Counted from the first letter of the stretch, positions 1 through 5,859 are shown. The stretch: DNA of 7,910 bases from an uncultured Lachnospiraceae bacterium (GCA_910587295.1 CAJULP010000075.1:1-7910), one strand, 5' to 3'. Numbers and translations are program-made. The notes: generated from the letters alone by a model not told the origin.

Positions 1-21
1 CAGATGGCAATCTGTCTTTTT
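1..21 (+). terminator. Probable intrinsic terminator, cut by the window edge
   Basis: The first 14 bases form a small hairpin (CAGAT, loop GGCA, ATCTG) followed directly by TCTTTTT. This is the layout of a rho-independent terminator for a plus-strand gene ending left of the window. Only the upper part of the stem is visible, so its full length is unknown. Confidence 0.45.
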
Positions 22-573
22 GTGCTGCTTGAATACAGACAAGTCTTCCTTTAAAAGAAAAATCAGGCAGAGATAGGCGTTGCAATATCCCTGCCTGAAG
101 AAAAGCCAGTAAGTCAATGCCTTAACTAAATGACATTGGTCCATTTGCTTCCTCTTTTTATCTCTTTGATAGGCTGTCAATGGTTCAATATTAATAATAA
201 AAATCTTTTGTGGCAATAATTTAACCTCAAACCTCATCATTCTTTCAAATTTTTCTTTATCAAAAAGATAGTCAAAATAAAAATAACAAAAATTGCTTAA
301 AAAGCACCGGTCCATAAGTATAATCTGCTTATGCCTATTTTTGAAAAAAAACAAATAATTTTTCAGACTTAACAGCAAATAAATAGGAATTTGCAATTGA
401 CGATTCTTTTGCATAAAATTCGATGATACTATATAATCTACTATCTTTCCTTTTTTTGTTCTACTATATACACCTGCCAAATTACCAAACTCAGCGCCCA
501 ATAAGTCTATCAATGTAGTTTTACCGGCGCCATCCACTCCCTCTAATGCCACAATAACTTGACGTTTGTACAA
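1..573 (-). CDS. Thymidylate-kinase-like P-loop kinase, partial, C-terminus doubtful
   Basis: The ORF starts at TTG 573, preceded by AAAGGTGG at good spacing, and runs 191 codons without a stop to the left edge. Motifs fit the dTMP kinase family: a Walker A loop GVDGAGKTT at residues 12-20, a DR-x3-S motif (MDRCFLS) near residue 90, and IEP-x2-A-x2-R-x3-R-x3-D around residues 129-144, resembling the family's LID region. Known members phosphorylate dTMP or related nucleotides in the cytosol. After about residue 145 similarity stops, base composition becomes less AT-rich, and the frame runs through two terminator hairpins. The true protein probably ended near 110-145 before a frameshift or a deletion fused it to unrelated DNA. 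The gene body is much more AT-rich than tyrS or the glycosidase gene, suggesting transfer. The neighbours do not show whether it makes dTTP or serves an accessory nucleotide-modifying role. Confidence 0.62.
   Translation of the reverse strand, partial: MYKRQVIVALEGVDGAGKTTLIDLLGAEFGNLAGVYSRTKKGKIVDYIVSSNFMQKNRQLQIPIYLLLSLKNYLFFFKNRHKQIILMDRCFLSNFCYFYFDYLFDKEKFERMMRFEVKLLPQKIFIINIEPLTAYQRDKKRKQMDQCHLVKALTYWLFFRQGYCNAYLCLIFLLKEDLSVFKQHKKTDCHL
53..97 (-). terminator. Intrinsic terminator, minus strand
   Basis: A 12-bp stem is formed by 64-75 and 86-97 with a 10-nt loop. Read on the minus strand it is followed by ATTTTTCTTTT. The single A/C mismatch on the plus strand (71 against 90) becomes a G-U pair in minus-strand RNA, so the stem is unbroken only in that orientation. 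It faces the plus-strand terminator at 1-21, as expected between convergent genes. It lies inside the open reading frame at 1-573, which is abnormal. Confidence 0.7.
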
Positions 574-623
574 TTATATCACCACCTTTCATTTGCCCAT
601 TTGAATACCTTATCCAACACACA

Positions 624-651
624 TATATAACAATAAATAGATAAAAATCAA
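624..651 (-). promoter_or_regulatory. Candidate sigma-A promoter of the kinase-like gene
   Basis: On the minus strand TTGATT (646-651) and TATATA (624-629) are separated by 16 bp, about 50 bp upstream of the TTG start at 573. The whole stretch is AT-rich, so chance matches are likely. Confidence 0.35.
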
Positions 652-665
652 TTTTAACTAATTGA

Positions 666-672
666 ATATCAT
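666..672 (+). repeat. Target-site duplication, left copy (ATATCAT)
   Basis: ATATCAT directly abuts the left inverted repeat and is repeated exactly at 1411-1417 after the right inverted repeat. A 7-bp perfect repeat at both borders supports insertion as a unit, although AT-rich flanks raise the chance of coincidence. Confidence 0.7.
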
Positions 673-694
673 GATTAGAGCGACAAAAGCGGGA
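673..694 (+). repeat. Left terminal inverted repeat of the IS relic
   Basis: Reads GATTAG-A-GCGACAAAAG-C-GG and matches the reverse complement of 1389-1410 at 19 of 22 positions. The stop codon of the second transposase fragment (675-677) lies inside it. Confidence 0.8.
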
Positions 695-1273
695 TAAGCA
701 TTATCATGTTTCCATCCTCGCTAAAATGGAACTCTGCTAGGATTTCTTCCGCCTGCCTCCCTGTCAGGTTTGTGCTGGCTGTCTCGATATTCTTTTCCTC
801 CGCAGCTTTTTGGATTTCTTTTCCGCAATAGGCCCCATCCGCAACGATGACTGCTTTTTCTTCTTGGTCTGGTACAGATTCAATGGCTTCTTTTATAAAT
901 GCTGCGTCACTGTGTGTATTCGTGTCATACTGGTAATCAGTGACAATGCTTCCTTCCTCACCGCATGCTGCTGTGAGGTTTGCCGTCAGTTCCATCCCTG
1001 CTTTCTTAGCTTCTTTGGCAAGGTTGTTGACACAAGTGTAAAAAAGTTCCAGACGCCCGATGCGTTTGATATTGGAGGCAGCCATCATACTGTCCATTCG
1101 TTTCAGGCTCTGGTCAATTTTCATGATCTGTGCCCTTTCTGCGGAAAGATCCTGGATGGTGCTGCGGATTAGGCCCACGACCGGTCGAGGAATTTCTTTT
1201 CTCTGGCAGTCAGCCCAGTGAACGAATCAAACAGGGAAAGTTGTTCATTAAGCGAATTTAGGACAAAAGACAT
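675..1273 (-). pseudogene. IS1182-family transposase remnant with several internal deletions
   Basis: Translation starts at ATG 1273 behind GTGGAGGG. It gives 34 residues typical of the family's N-terminus, ending LTAREKKFLDRSWA, before a TAA at 1169-1171. After a frame change near 1171-1178, a second open frame (to 675) carries LKRMDSMMAASNIKRIGRLELFYTC, then GSIVTDYQYD and VIVADGAY (acidic residues of the DDE nuclease region), then TNLTG and EFHFSEDGN. Three deletions can be inferred. One is after RSWA, removing the N-terminal middle and shifting frame. One is in frame after NNLAKE, joining it to the segment before TANLTAACGEEGS. One is at the 3' end, where the expected cysteine-containing region is replaced by a few residues and a stop in the inverted repeat. 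It cannot encode an active DDE transposase. Confidence 0.82.
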
Positions 1274-1388
1274 GGCACCCTCCACTTGATTTCTGATATA
1301 AGAATTACACCACAGAAGGCTTGTAATCGCATACTTTTTACAACTTTATATTCAATTTTCAATGTACATGAGATTGCAGAAAAACCGC

Positions 1389-1410
1389 TACCCCTTTTGT
1401 CGCCCTAATC
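1389..1410 (-). repeat. Right terminal inverted repeat of the IS relic
   Basis: On the minus strand reads GATTAG-G-GCGACAAAAG-G-GG, pairing with 673-694 at 19 of 22 positions. It lies about 115 bp upstream of the transposase start codon. Confidence 0.8.
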
Positions 1411-1417
1411 ATATCAT
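1411..1417 (+). repeat. Target-site duplication, right copy (ATATCAT)
   Basis: Identical to 666-672 and directly abuts the right terminal inverted repeat. Confidence 0.7.
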
Positions 1418-1661
1418 AAACATATTTATATATACTGTAACTATATGAAAATATTTTTCAAATAAACATACAACCCTACTTTATATTATAAAAAACTTGA
1501 ACTATTATATATAATATAACTCTTCCTATCAACAACCAATATTGCTCAATAGATAGAATTATGGTTCATATTGACATAGAAAATTGCATCTATAAGTATA
1601 AACACAATAATTTTACCTCCGTATACTCAATCTATAATATGAACTTTTTTCATTCTTTCCT
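1411..1661. other. AT-rich intergenic stretch without a recognisable gene
   Basis: About 250 bp of very AT-rich sequence between the IS relic and the small membrane protein gene. No convincing terminator or convincing ORF was seen. A TTGACA at 1571-1576 lacks a well spaced -10 box. A 19-codon GTG frame (1546-1605, minus) follows a GGAGG but has no other support. Confidence 0.6.
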
Positions 1662-2063
1662 TCAAAAAGAAGTTTCCAAAAACGTATGACGCAGGCTGCA
1701 TCCCTCTACCGGAAACGCTATCTTTCCGCACTCTAAGGCAAGCTCCGTCCTTTCGGCAGATTCCAAAGCTGAAATTTTCCTGTGGTGGATCGTCACTATA
1801 TATTCTACGCTCCTGCCGCCTTCCGTGACCCTGTCCATGGTAACGCCGCTGTTTTTATATCCCTGCCCTTCCAGATATTCTCTCACCGCTTCCACATATT
1901 CCTGTTCAAGAGCCTTTTCATATTCCCACTGCTCCTTACCGGCCTGTCTGCTTTGGCATAGTACCGTTCCCGATATGGCCAGCGCACTGACAAGTACCAA
2001 AATAGCCGTAAACATAATCATGGAAATTAAGGTAAGAACCTGCCTGTTGTAGATCGTCCTCAT
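1662..2063 (-). CDS. Small single-pass membrane protein of unknown function
   Basis: 133 residues from ATG 2063, chosen over the GTG at 2078 because the AGGAGAGG ribosome binding site overlaps that upstream GTG and is correctly spaced for the ATG. After a short basic N-terminus (MRTIYNRQ) comes one hydrophobic segment at about residues 9-34 (LTLISMIMFTAILVLVSALA). A charged, glutamate-rich, probably helical stretch follows at about 38-65 (EQWEYEKALEQEYVEAVREYLEGQGY), then a beta-rich tail with YIVTIHHRK and a closing CGKIAFPVEGCSLRH. The hydrophobic segment could be a membrane anchor or an uncleaved signal, with the C-terminal part outside the cell. Two cysteines (CGK...GCS) in the tail might pair there. 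I do not recognise the family. It appears to be a single-gene unit, separated from its neighbours by noncoding DNA. The pattern of one anchor plus a small domain resembles minor pilin-like or cell-surface assembly proteins, but nothing shows that role. Confidence 0.72.
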   Translation of the reverse strand: MRTIYNRQVLTLISMIMFTAILVLVSALAISGTVLCQSRQAGKEQWEYEKALEQEYVEAVREYLEGQGYKNSGVTMDRVTEGGRSVEYIVTIHHRKISALESAERTELALECGKIAFPVEGCSLRHTFLETSF

Positions 2064-2118
2064 AGTACCTCTCCTCACTTTTTTGATGGGATGCTGCTTT
2101 TGATTTCCCTTTAAAATA

Positions 2119-2147
2119 AGTATACCGAAAGATGTGTACCATAAAAA
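2119..2147 (-). promoter_or_regulatory. Weak candidate promoter of the small membrane protein gene
   Basis: On the minus strand TATACT (2119-2124) is a good -10 box about 55 bp upstream of ATG 2063. The -35 position at 17-bp spacing (2142-2147, TTTTTA) matches the consensus poorly. Confidence 0.3.
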
Positions 2148-2201
2148 GGACTCTGTTAATCATTTTCGCTTAGTTGGATTAGTCAGGTTGGCCAAATGGA
2201 C

Positions 2202-2287
2202 GAAAAGAAAGCAATAAAAATCTACGTCACCACGCTTGATAGTGCGTTCGCGAAATGGTTCCTTAAGATTTTTATTGCTTTCTTTTC
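2202..2287. repeat. Hairpin 1: conserved 42-nt core on a perfect 22-bp stem
   Basis: Arms 2202-2223 and 2266-2287 are perfectly complementary (outer part GAAAAGAAAGCAAT, inner part AAAAATCT). The loop, 2224-2265, reads ACGTCACCACGCT, then TGATAGT, then GCGTTCGCGAAATGG and TTCCTTA. A small ACGC/GCGT stem can form within the loop. Outside the stem, GCCA (2191-2194) and TGGC (2288-2291) can extend it past a bulge. Confidence 0.85.
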
Positions 2288-2332
2288 TGGCTTTCGGCTA
2301 ATATTAATCCAGCGAAACATTCAACTAAACTG

Positions 2333-2412
2333 CTGACCACTACTTAATTGGCTGCCGTTAATAACATTGTCTATGCCACATTGCGTCAAATAGCCAACTA
2401 CGTAGTAGTCAG
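2333..2412. repeat. Central inverted repeat of the quasi-palindrome
   Basis: CTGAC-C-ACTAC-T-TA-A-TTGGCT (2333-2353) and the reverse complement of 2392-2412 agree at 18 of 21 positions, with a 38-nt loop at 2354-2391. Two of the three mismatches become G-U pairs in minus-strand RNA, the strand on which the upstream HAD gene is transcribed. Confidence 0.75.
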
Positions 2413-2458
2413 AAATATAGTCGAGGAGCTAGTTAGATTTACATGAGCCAATTAACCA

Positions 2459-2545
2459 GCCCTAATAAGATGAAAAATCTTAAGGAACCATTTCGCGAAC
2501 GCTTTATCCGAGCGTGGTGACGTAGATTTTTCACCTTATTAGGGC
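2459..2545. repeat. Hairpin 2: same core, different stem, opposite orientation
   Basis: Arms 2459-2480 and 2524-2545 pair over 22 nt, with one A/C mismatch on the plus strand that is G-U on the minus strand. The outer part is GCCCTAATAAG, unrelated to the arm of hairpin 1, while the inner AAAAATCT is shared. The loop, 2481-2523, is the reverse complement of the hairpin 1 loop except for the apical 7-8 nt (CGGATAA in place of TGATAGT). Confidence 0.85.
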
Positions 2546-2581
2546 GGTATTATTAGCCACGTACTCCAACTAAACGGAAAT

Positions 2582-3304
2582 TTAGAAGACCTCCCCCACT
2601 TTCTCAATCTCCACACAATTCCCCGGCAGCGCCCCCTGCCTCCTGCCTGACTGGTCCACATGGACATGGATGCTATCTATCCCGTAATCACAGGCTCCAA
2701 GCACATCTGCCTGGTACTCATTCCCTATCATCACAGAGGATTCTTTTTTAAGGCAGTATTTCTGAAACAATGTATGATAAAAGTTCTCCGATGGCTTTTT
2801 TACCCCTGCGTCAGATGAATATAAAATTCCGTCAAAGCTTCCATAAATCCCCAGAAGCTTCATTTCCGCTTCCGTAAATGTCCTCTGGGCATTTGACAGT
2901 AAATAGCACTTTTTTCCCGCTTCTTTCAGGCGCAAAAACAATTCCGGCACCCCCTCAAAAAGCCTGATATAGCACAGGGAAAGGCTCCGGAATGTGATCA
3001 TCGTCTGATAAACCTGTCCTTTGTCCGCGCAAACGCCCTTATCCGTAAACAACTTTTCAAATACCCTGTCAAGTAAAATCTCCACTTCGCTTTCCTTACA
3101 CCCCATCTTTGCCGCTTTCGCTGCCGTCTCCTGCCCGCAAAGGACGCGATAACGTTTTCTCAGTTCCGAAGCAGTGTAGACCGCCCCTGTCATGGAATAA
3201 ATGTGCGCCATATTTTTCCACAGGGAAGCCTTCTTTTCATTTGTTTGAATATCCACAAGCGTTCCATATAAATCAAATATATAATTTTCATATTCTTTCT
3301 TCAT
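2582..3304 (-). CDS. HAD-superfamily hydrolase, subfamily IA
   Basis: 240 residues from ATG 3304, preceded by GGGAGGA at 7-nt spacing; an upstream in-frame ATG at 3325 lacks such a site. The four HAD motifs are present. Motif I is FDLYGTLVD with nucleophile Asp11, motif II LLSNAQ with Ser127, motif III the Lys of VKKPSENF (Lys160), and motif IV MIGNEYQAD with Glu186 and Asp190. Between motifs I and II lies an alpha-helical cap (about 20-100), typical of subfamily I. The second acidic residue of motif I is Tyr13, as in the DxYGT motif of L-2-haloacid dehalogenases, rather than the Asp normal in phosphatases. Many HAD proteins with broad sugar or nucleotide phosphatase activity look similar, so the substrate is unknown; action in the cytosol is expected. 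It is divergent from the DUF362 gene with 107 bp between starts. Its stop codon abuts the quasi-palindrome. Confidence 0.9.
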   Translation of the reverse strand: MKKEYENYIFDLYGTLVDIQTNEKKASLWKNMAHIYSMTGAVYTASELRKRYRVLCGQETAAKAAKMGCKESEVEILLDRVFEKLFTDKGVCADKGQVYQTMITFRSLSLCYIRLFEGVPELFLRLKEAGKKCYLLSNAQRTFTEAEMKLLGIYGSFDGILYSSDAGVKKPSENFYHTLFQKYCLKKESSVMIGNEYQADVLGACDYGIDSIHVHVDQSGRRQGALPGNCVEIEKVGEVF

Positions 3305-3411
3305 GATAAATCCTCCCATTGCCAATCTGCCCCAATCATTGTAAACTGTTTTTGACAGGCATTTTATTTTCTGCGCCTGATTACTACTTGATATTAAGGA
3401 AACAACATTTT

Positions 3412-4515
3412 ATGATACAGACTATATACCTGGTAAATGAATACACCGAAGACCTGATCTACCCTGCCATCTGCAAATCCATGGATGCGCTTGCCATCCA
3501 TAAAGATATGCGCCCGGACTTAAAAGTTGTCATCAAGCCCAATCTGGTGATGGCGAAAAAGCCCGATTTTCCTGCCACCACTCATCCCCTGGTGGTCAAA
3601 TGCGTGACCCGCTGGCTAAAAGAGCATGGCATAAACAACATTACTTTAGCGGAAAGCTCCGGCGGATTGTACACCGCAGAGCACATGAAAAATGTGTACC
3701 GCACCTGTGGCATGGACATACTTGAACCTGATCTGTCCTTAAACATGGACTTTTCCGCAAAAACCGTCCATTGCCCGGAAACTTTTTCAAACCATTCCTT
3801 CCATATCATAACACCTATTGCAGAAGCTGATTATATCATAAACATCTGCAAATTGAAAACCCACGCCATGACCGGCTACTCCGGAGGAATCAAAAATTTA
3901 TTCGGAACGATCCCCGGGCTGGAAAAACCCCAGATGCACTACCGCTGGCCGGATCTTGAAGATTTTTCCCGTATGCTTTTAGAGCTTGCACAGACCGTAA
4001 ATCCTGACCTTACCATCATTGACGCTATTGACGCCATGGAAGGGAACGGCCCTACCGGCGGCACTTCCCACCCTCTCCATATGCTCCTTGCGGCAAAGGA
4101 CTTCTATACCCAGGATTACTTTGCCGCAACGCTGATGGGGCTTTCCCCTATGGACATTGTCATGATCCGGCAGGCAGTGGAAGCCGGACTCGCAACCCCT
4201 GATGACATAAACCTGACAGGAGATAAGATTCCGGATAACCTTACCCCATTTGAGGTGCCTGATACAAAAAAGCTTGACTTTTCCGCAAAAATCCCTGCTT
4301 TCCTTCTGCCCATTGCCAAAAAGCTCATGAAATCTTACCCTCAGCTTGACCGGGAGCTTTGTATTGGCTGCGGTAAGTGTGCGGAAAGCTGCCCGGCCGG
4401 CGTCATTGCCATCAAAAAGAAGAAAGCCCGCTTTCGAAAAAAAGGATGTATCTCCTGTTTTTGCTGCCAGGAAATGTGTCCTATGAAAGCAATCTCCGTT
4501 AAAAAGGCTCTGTAG
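3412..4515 (+). CDS. DUF362 protein with C-terminal double [4Fe-4S] ferredoxin domain
   Basis: 367 residues from ATG 3412, with AAGGA about 11 nt upstream. The frame is open back to an ATG at 3319, but that extension is hydrophobic and unlike the family's start. The N-terminal 300 residues carry DUF362 signatures: VVIKPNLV near residue 43, TTHPLVV, a LAESSGG segment, and ICKLKTHAMTGYSGGIKNLFGTIPG near 145-170. The C-terminus has two clusters, CIGCGKCAESCP (Cys317, 320, 323, 327) and CISCFCCQEMCP (Cys346, 349, 352, 356). Each fits C-x2-C-x2-C-x3-CP binding of one [4Fe-4S]. A lysine/arginine-rich linker (KKKKARFRKK) joins them. No signal peptide is seen, so a cytosolic electron-transfer role is inferred. 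The DUF362 reaction is not firmly established. The gene converges on tyrS, overlapping it by 17 bp, with no terminator visible between them. Confidence 0.93.
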   Translation: MIQTIYLVNEYTEDLIYPAICKSMDALAIHKDMRPDLKVVIKPNLVMAKKPDFPATTHPLVVKCVTRWLKEHGINNITLAESSGGLYTAEHMKNVYRTCGMDILEPDLSLNMDFSAKTVHCPETFSNHSFHIITPIAEADYIINICKLKTHAMTGYSGGIKNLFGTIPGLEKPQMHYRWPDLEDFSRMLLELAQTVNPDLTIIDAIDAMEGNGPTGGTSHPLHMLLAAKDFYTQDYFAATLMGLSPMDIVMIRQAVEAGLATPDDINLTGDKIPDNLTPFEVPDTKKLDFSAKIPAFLLPIAKKLMKSYPQLDRELCIGCGKCAESCPAGVIAIKKKKARFRKKGCISCFCCQEMCPMKAISVKKAL

Positions 4516-5737
4516 CATTTAATAAAGATACCCTGAAAAATTTACCCTTTCCCATCCTCAGGACATGCCCGCTTCCCTCTTTTGGAATATCCTGGCTGTC
4601 CATAACCTTTTTTCCGTCAAAGCAGACCCCGCCCTGCTTAAACATACGCCGGACTTCGTTTTTGGATTTATAATAGCCTTTTTCCACAAGGGCATTTACA
4701 ATCTGTTCCCCCAATGCCGTCTCTAAGCCGGCATCAAGGAAAAGGACCGGCGCATTTTCGGGAATCTCACTTTTCTGGAACACAGTCTTAAAATGCTCCC
4801 CGGCCCCCTCTGCCGCCTCTTTTCCATGATAAAGCCCTGTGATCTCGCCTGCCAGCATCATCTTAATATCCCTGGGGTTTGTTCCTTCTTCCAATTTCCT
4901 TTCAAGCTTTGCAATCTCTTCCGGATGTACGTCCGTACACAAATTATAATATTTGACGATCAGGGAATCCGGAATTTTCATTACTTTTTCAAAAATAACC
5001 TCCGGTTCTTCACTGATTCCAATATAATTCCCAAGACTTTTGCTCATCTTTTCCACACCGTCGGTTCCTTCTAATAAAGGCATAAACAAGGTAAGCTGGG
5101 GCTCCTGGCCGTAATCCCGCTGGATATTTCTCCCCATAAGGATATTAAAAGTCTGATCCGTACCGCCCAATTCTATATCCGCCTTGATTGCAACAGAATC
5201 ATACGCCTGCATCAGAGGATAAAAAAATTCATGGACAGACAAAGGCAGGTGATTGGTATACCGGTTATTGAAATCATCCCTCTCTAACATCCTGGCAACC
5301 GTACACTTTGCGGCAAGTTCGATCACATCACCGAAATTCATCTTACTAAGCCACTCGCTATTGTAGTGGACTTTGGTCCGCTCCCTGTCAATGATCTTAA
5401 AGATCTGCTCCATGTAGGTATTGGCGTTGCGTTCCACATCCTCCTGCGATAGTTGCTTCCTGGTCTTGGATTTCCCCGTGGGATCCCCGATCATCCCTGT
5501 GTAATCCCCGATGATGATCACCGCTTCATGCCCTAAATCCTGTAATTGGCGGATCTTCCTAAGCACCACCGAATGTCCGATATGGATATCCGGCGCCGAG
5601 GGGTCGAGCCCTAACTTGATCCGCAAAGGCCTTCCTTCCTCCTTTACCTTTATCAGTTTTTGCCTGATTTCCGGGATATCCGTGTGCTGGGCCACCCCCT
5701 TTAGCATGATGGCAAGTTGATTTTCAATTTCGTTCAT
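4499..5737 (-). CDS. tyrS: Tyrosyl-tRNA synthetase
   Basis: 412 residues from ATG 5737, with AAAGGAGG seven nt upstream. It attaches tyrosine to tRNA-Tyr in the cytosol using ATP. Class I signatures are complete: HIGH motif HIGH at residues 52-55 within PSAPDIHIGHS, the GGTDQTFN motif at 191-198, and KMSKS at 230-234. The C-terminal part (about 345-405) resembles the S4-type RNA-binding domain (ALVEKGYYKSKNEVRRMFKQGGVCFDGKKV). Length fits the bacterial enzyme of about 400-420 residues. It stands alone in its transcript, preceded by a long leader (5738 to about 6011) with a Tyr-rich leader peptide and terminator, so expression should respond to charged tRNA-Tyr. The last six codons overlap the end of the convergent DUF362 gene. 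Confidence 0.98.
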   Translation of the reverse strand: MNEIENQLAIMLKGVAQHTDIPEIRQKLIKVKEEGRPLRIKLGLDPSAPDIHIGHSVVLRKIRQLQDLGHEAVIIIGDYTGMIGDPTGKSKTRKQLSQEDVERNANTYMEQIFKIIDRERTKVHYNSEWLSKMNFGDVIELAAKCTVARMLERDDFNNRYTNHLPLSVHEFFYPLMQAYDSVAIKADIELGGTDQTFNILMGRNIQRDYGQEPQLTLFMPLLEGTDGVEKMSKSLGNYIGISEEPEVIFEKVMKIPDSLIVKYYNLCTDVHPEEIAKLERKLEEGTNPRDIKMMLAGEITGLYHGKEAAEGAGEHFKTVFQKSEIPENAPVLFLDAGLETALGEQIVNALVEKGYYKSKNEVRRMFKQGGVCFDGKKVMDSQDIPKEGSGHVLRMGKGKFFRVSLLNATEPF

Positions 5738-5763
5738 CTCATTTCCTCCTTTTTTAATCCACA

Positions 5764-5800
5764 GAAAAACGCACCAGACACGCCATATGTCTGATGCGTT
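5764..5800 (-). terminator. Attenuator terminator in the tyrS leader
   Basis: On the minus strand a 13-bp stem (5788-5800 with 5768-5780, one wobble pair) has a 7-nt loop and is followed by a run of five T. It ends about 14 nt before the tyrS ribosome binding site (5745-5750), so if formed it stops transcription before tyrS. Confidence 0.92.
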
Positions 5801-5859
5801 AAAAAAGCAGGTTTCGTATTGGACTCAACGTCCTCATCACTTAAAGCCACGCACAGACA
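5788..5859 (-). promoter_or_regulatory. Antiterminator pairing of the tyrS leader
   Basis: TGTCTGTGCGT (5859 down to 5849) pairs with ACGCA-T-CAGACA (5799 down to 5788), giving 11 bp with one bulged T. This uses up the 5' arm of the terminator. The same 5849-5859 segment is the core of the 3' arm of the hairpin at 5846-5894, so the two structures exclude each other. It nearly repeats the 3' arm of the terminator, as expected of competing strands. Confidence 0.75.

Larger units (their letters stand above)
673..1410 (-). mobile_element. Internally deleted IS1182-like insertion sequence
   Basis: A 738-bp element is bounded by imperfect terminal inverted repeats and flanked by a 7-bp direct repeat. 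It contains the start and pieces of the middle and C-terminal half of an IS1182-type transposase in different frames. Full-length members of this family have a single transposase ORF of roughly 450-560 codons, so well over half has been lost. Both ends are present, so it could in principle still be moved by a transposase supplied in trans. The family call rests on remembered motifs (RMDSMM..SNIKR..RLEL.YTC, VTDYQYD, VADGAY, TNLTG). Confidence 0.8.
2162..2581. repeat. 420-bp nested quasi-palindrome made of two head-to-head hairpin units
   Basis: The segment is symmetrical about position 2372. From outside inwards it has an outer inverted repeat (2162-2178 with 2565-2581, 15 of 17 matching). 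Then comes an 86-87 nt hairpin in each half (2202-2287 and 2459-2545), and then an inner inverted repeat (2333-2353 with 2392-2412, 18 of 21 matching). Aligning the left half with the reverse complement of the right half shows similarity over about 190-200 bp, so the halves are diverged inverted copies of one unit. A TTAGTTGG or TTAATTGG motif recurs several times on both strands. It fills the gap between the HAD gene and the small membrane protein and contains no convincing ORF. The right end touches the HAD stop codon (2582-2584). I do not recognise the family. No clear target duplication was found. Confidence 0.85.

Noticed and set aside
1546..1605. 19-codon minus-strand ORF behind a GGAGG
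   Set aside because: GTG start, no recognisable motif, in AT-rich DNA where short frames arise by chance.
1825..2163. Overlapping ORFs on both strands around the small membrane protein
   Set aside because: They lack ribosome binding sites and are out-of-frame shadows. The 1662-2063 frame has a good start and a sensible membrane-protein composition.
2202..2545. CRISPR array
   Set aside because: Only two copies, in inverted orientation, with self-complementary arms and no regular spacers or cas genes.
2162..2581. Integron attC site
   Set aside because: attC sites have conserved ends (RYYYAAC and GTTRRRY) and variable centres. Here the core is conserved, the stems vary and the TTGG boxes point the wrong way. 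No integrase is visible.
3352..3380. TTGACA at 3352-3357 as promoter of the DUF362 gene
   Set aside because: The -35 box is perfect, but no -10-like hexamer occurs at 15-19 bp spacing, so it was not called.
3319..3411. Upstream extension of the DUF362 protein to ATG 3319
   Set aside because: The extra 31 residues resemble neither the family's N-terminus nor a proper signal peptide, and would overlap the divergent promoter region.
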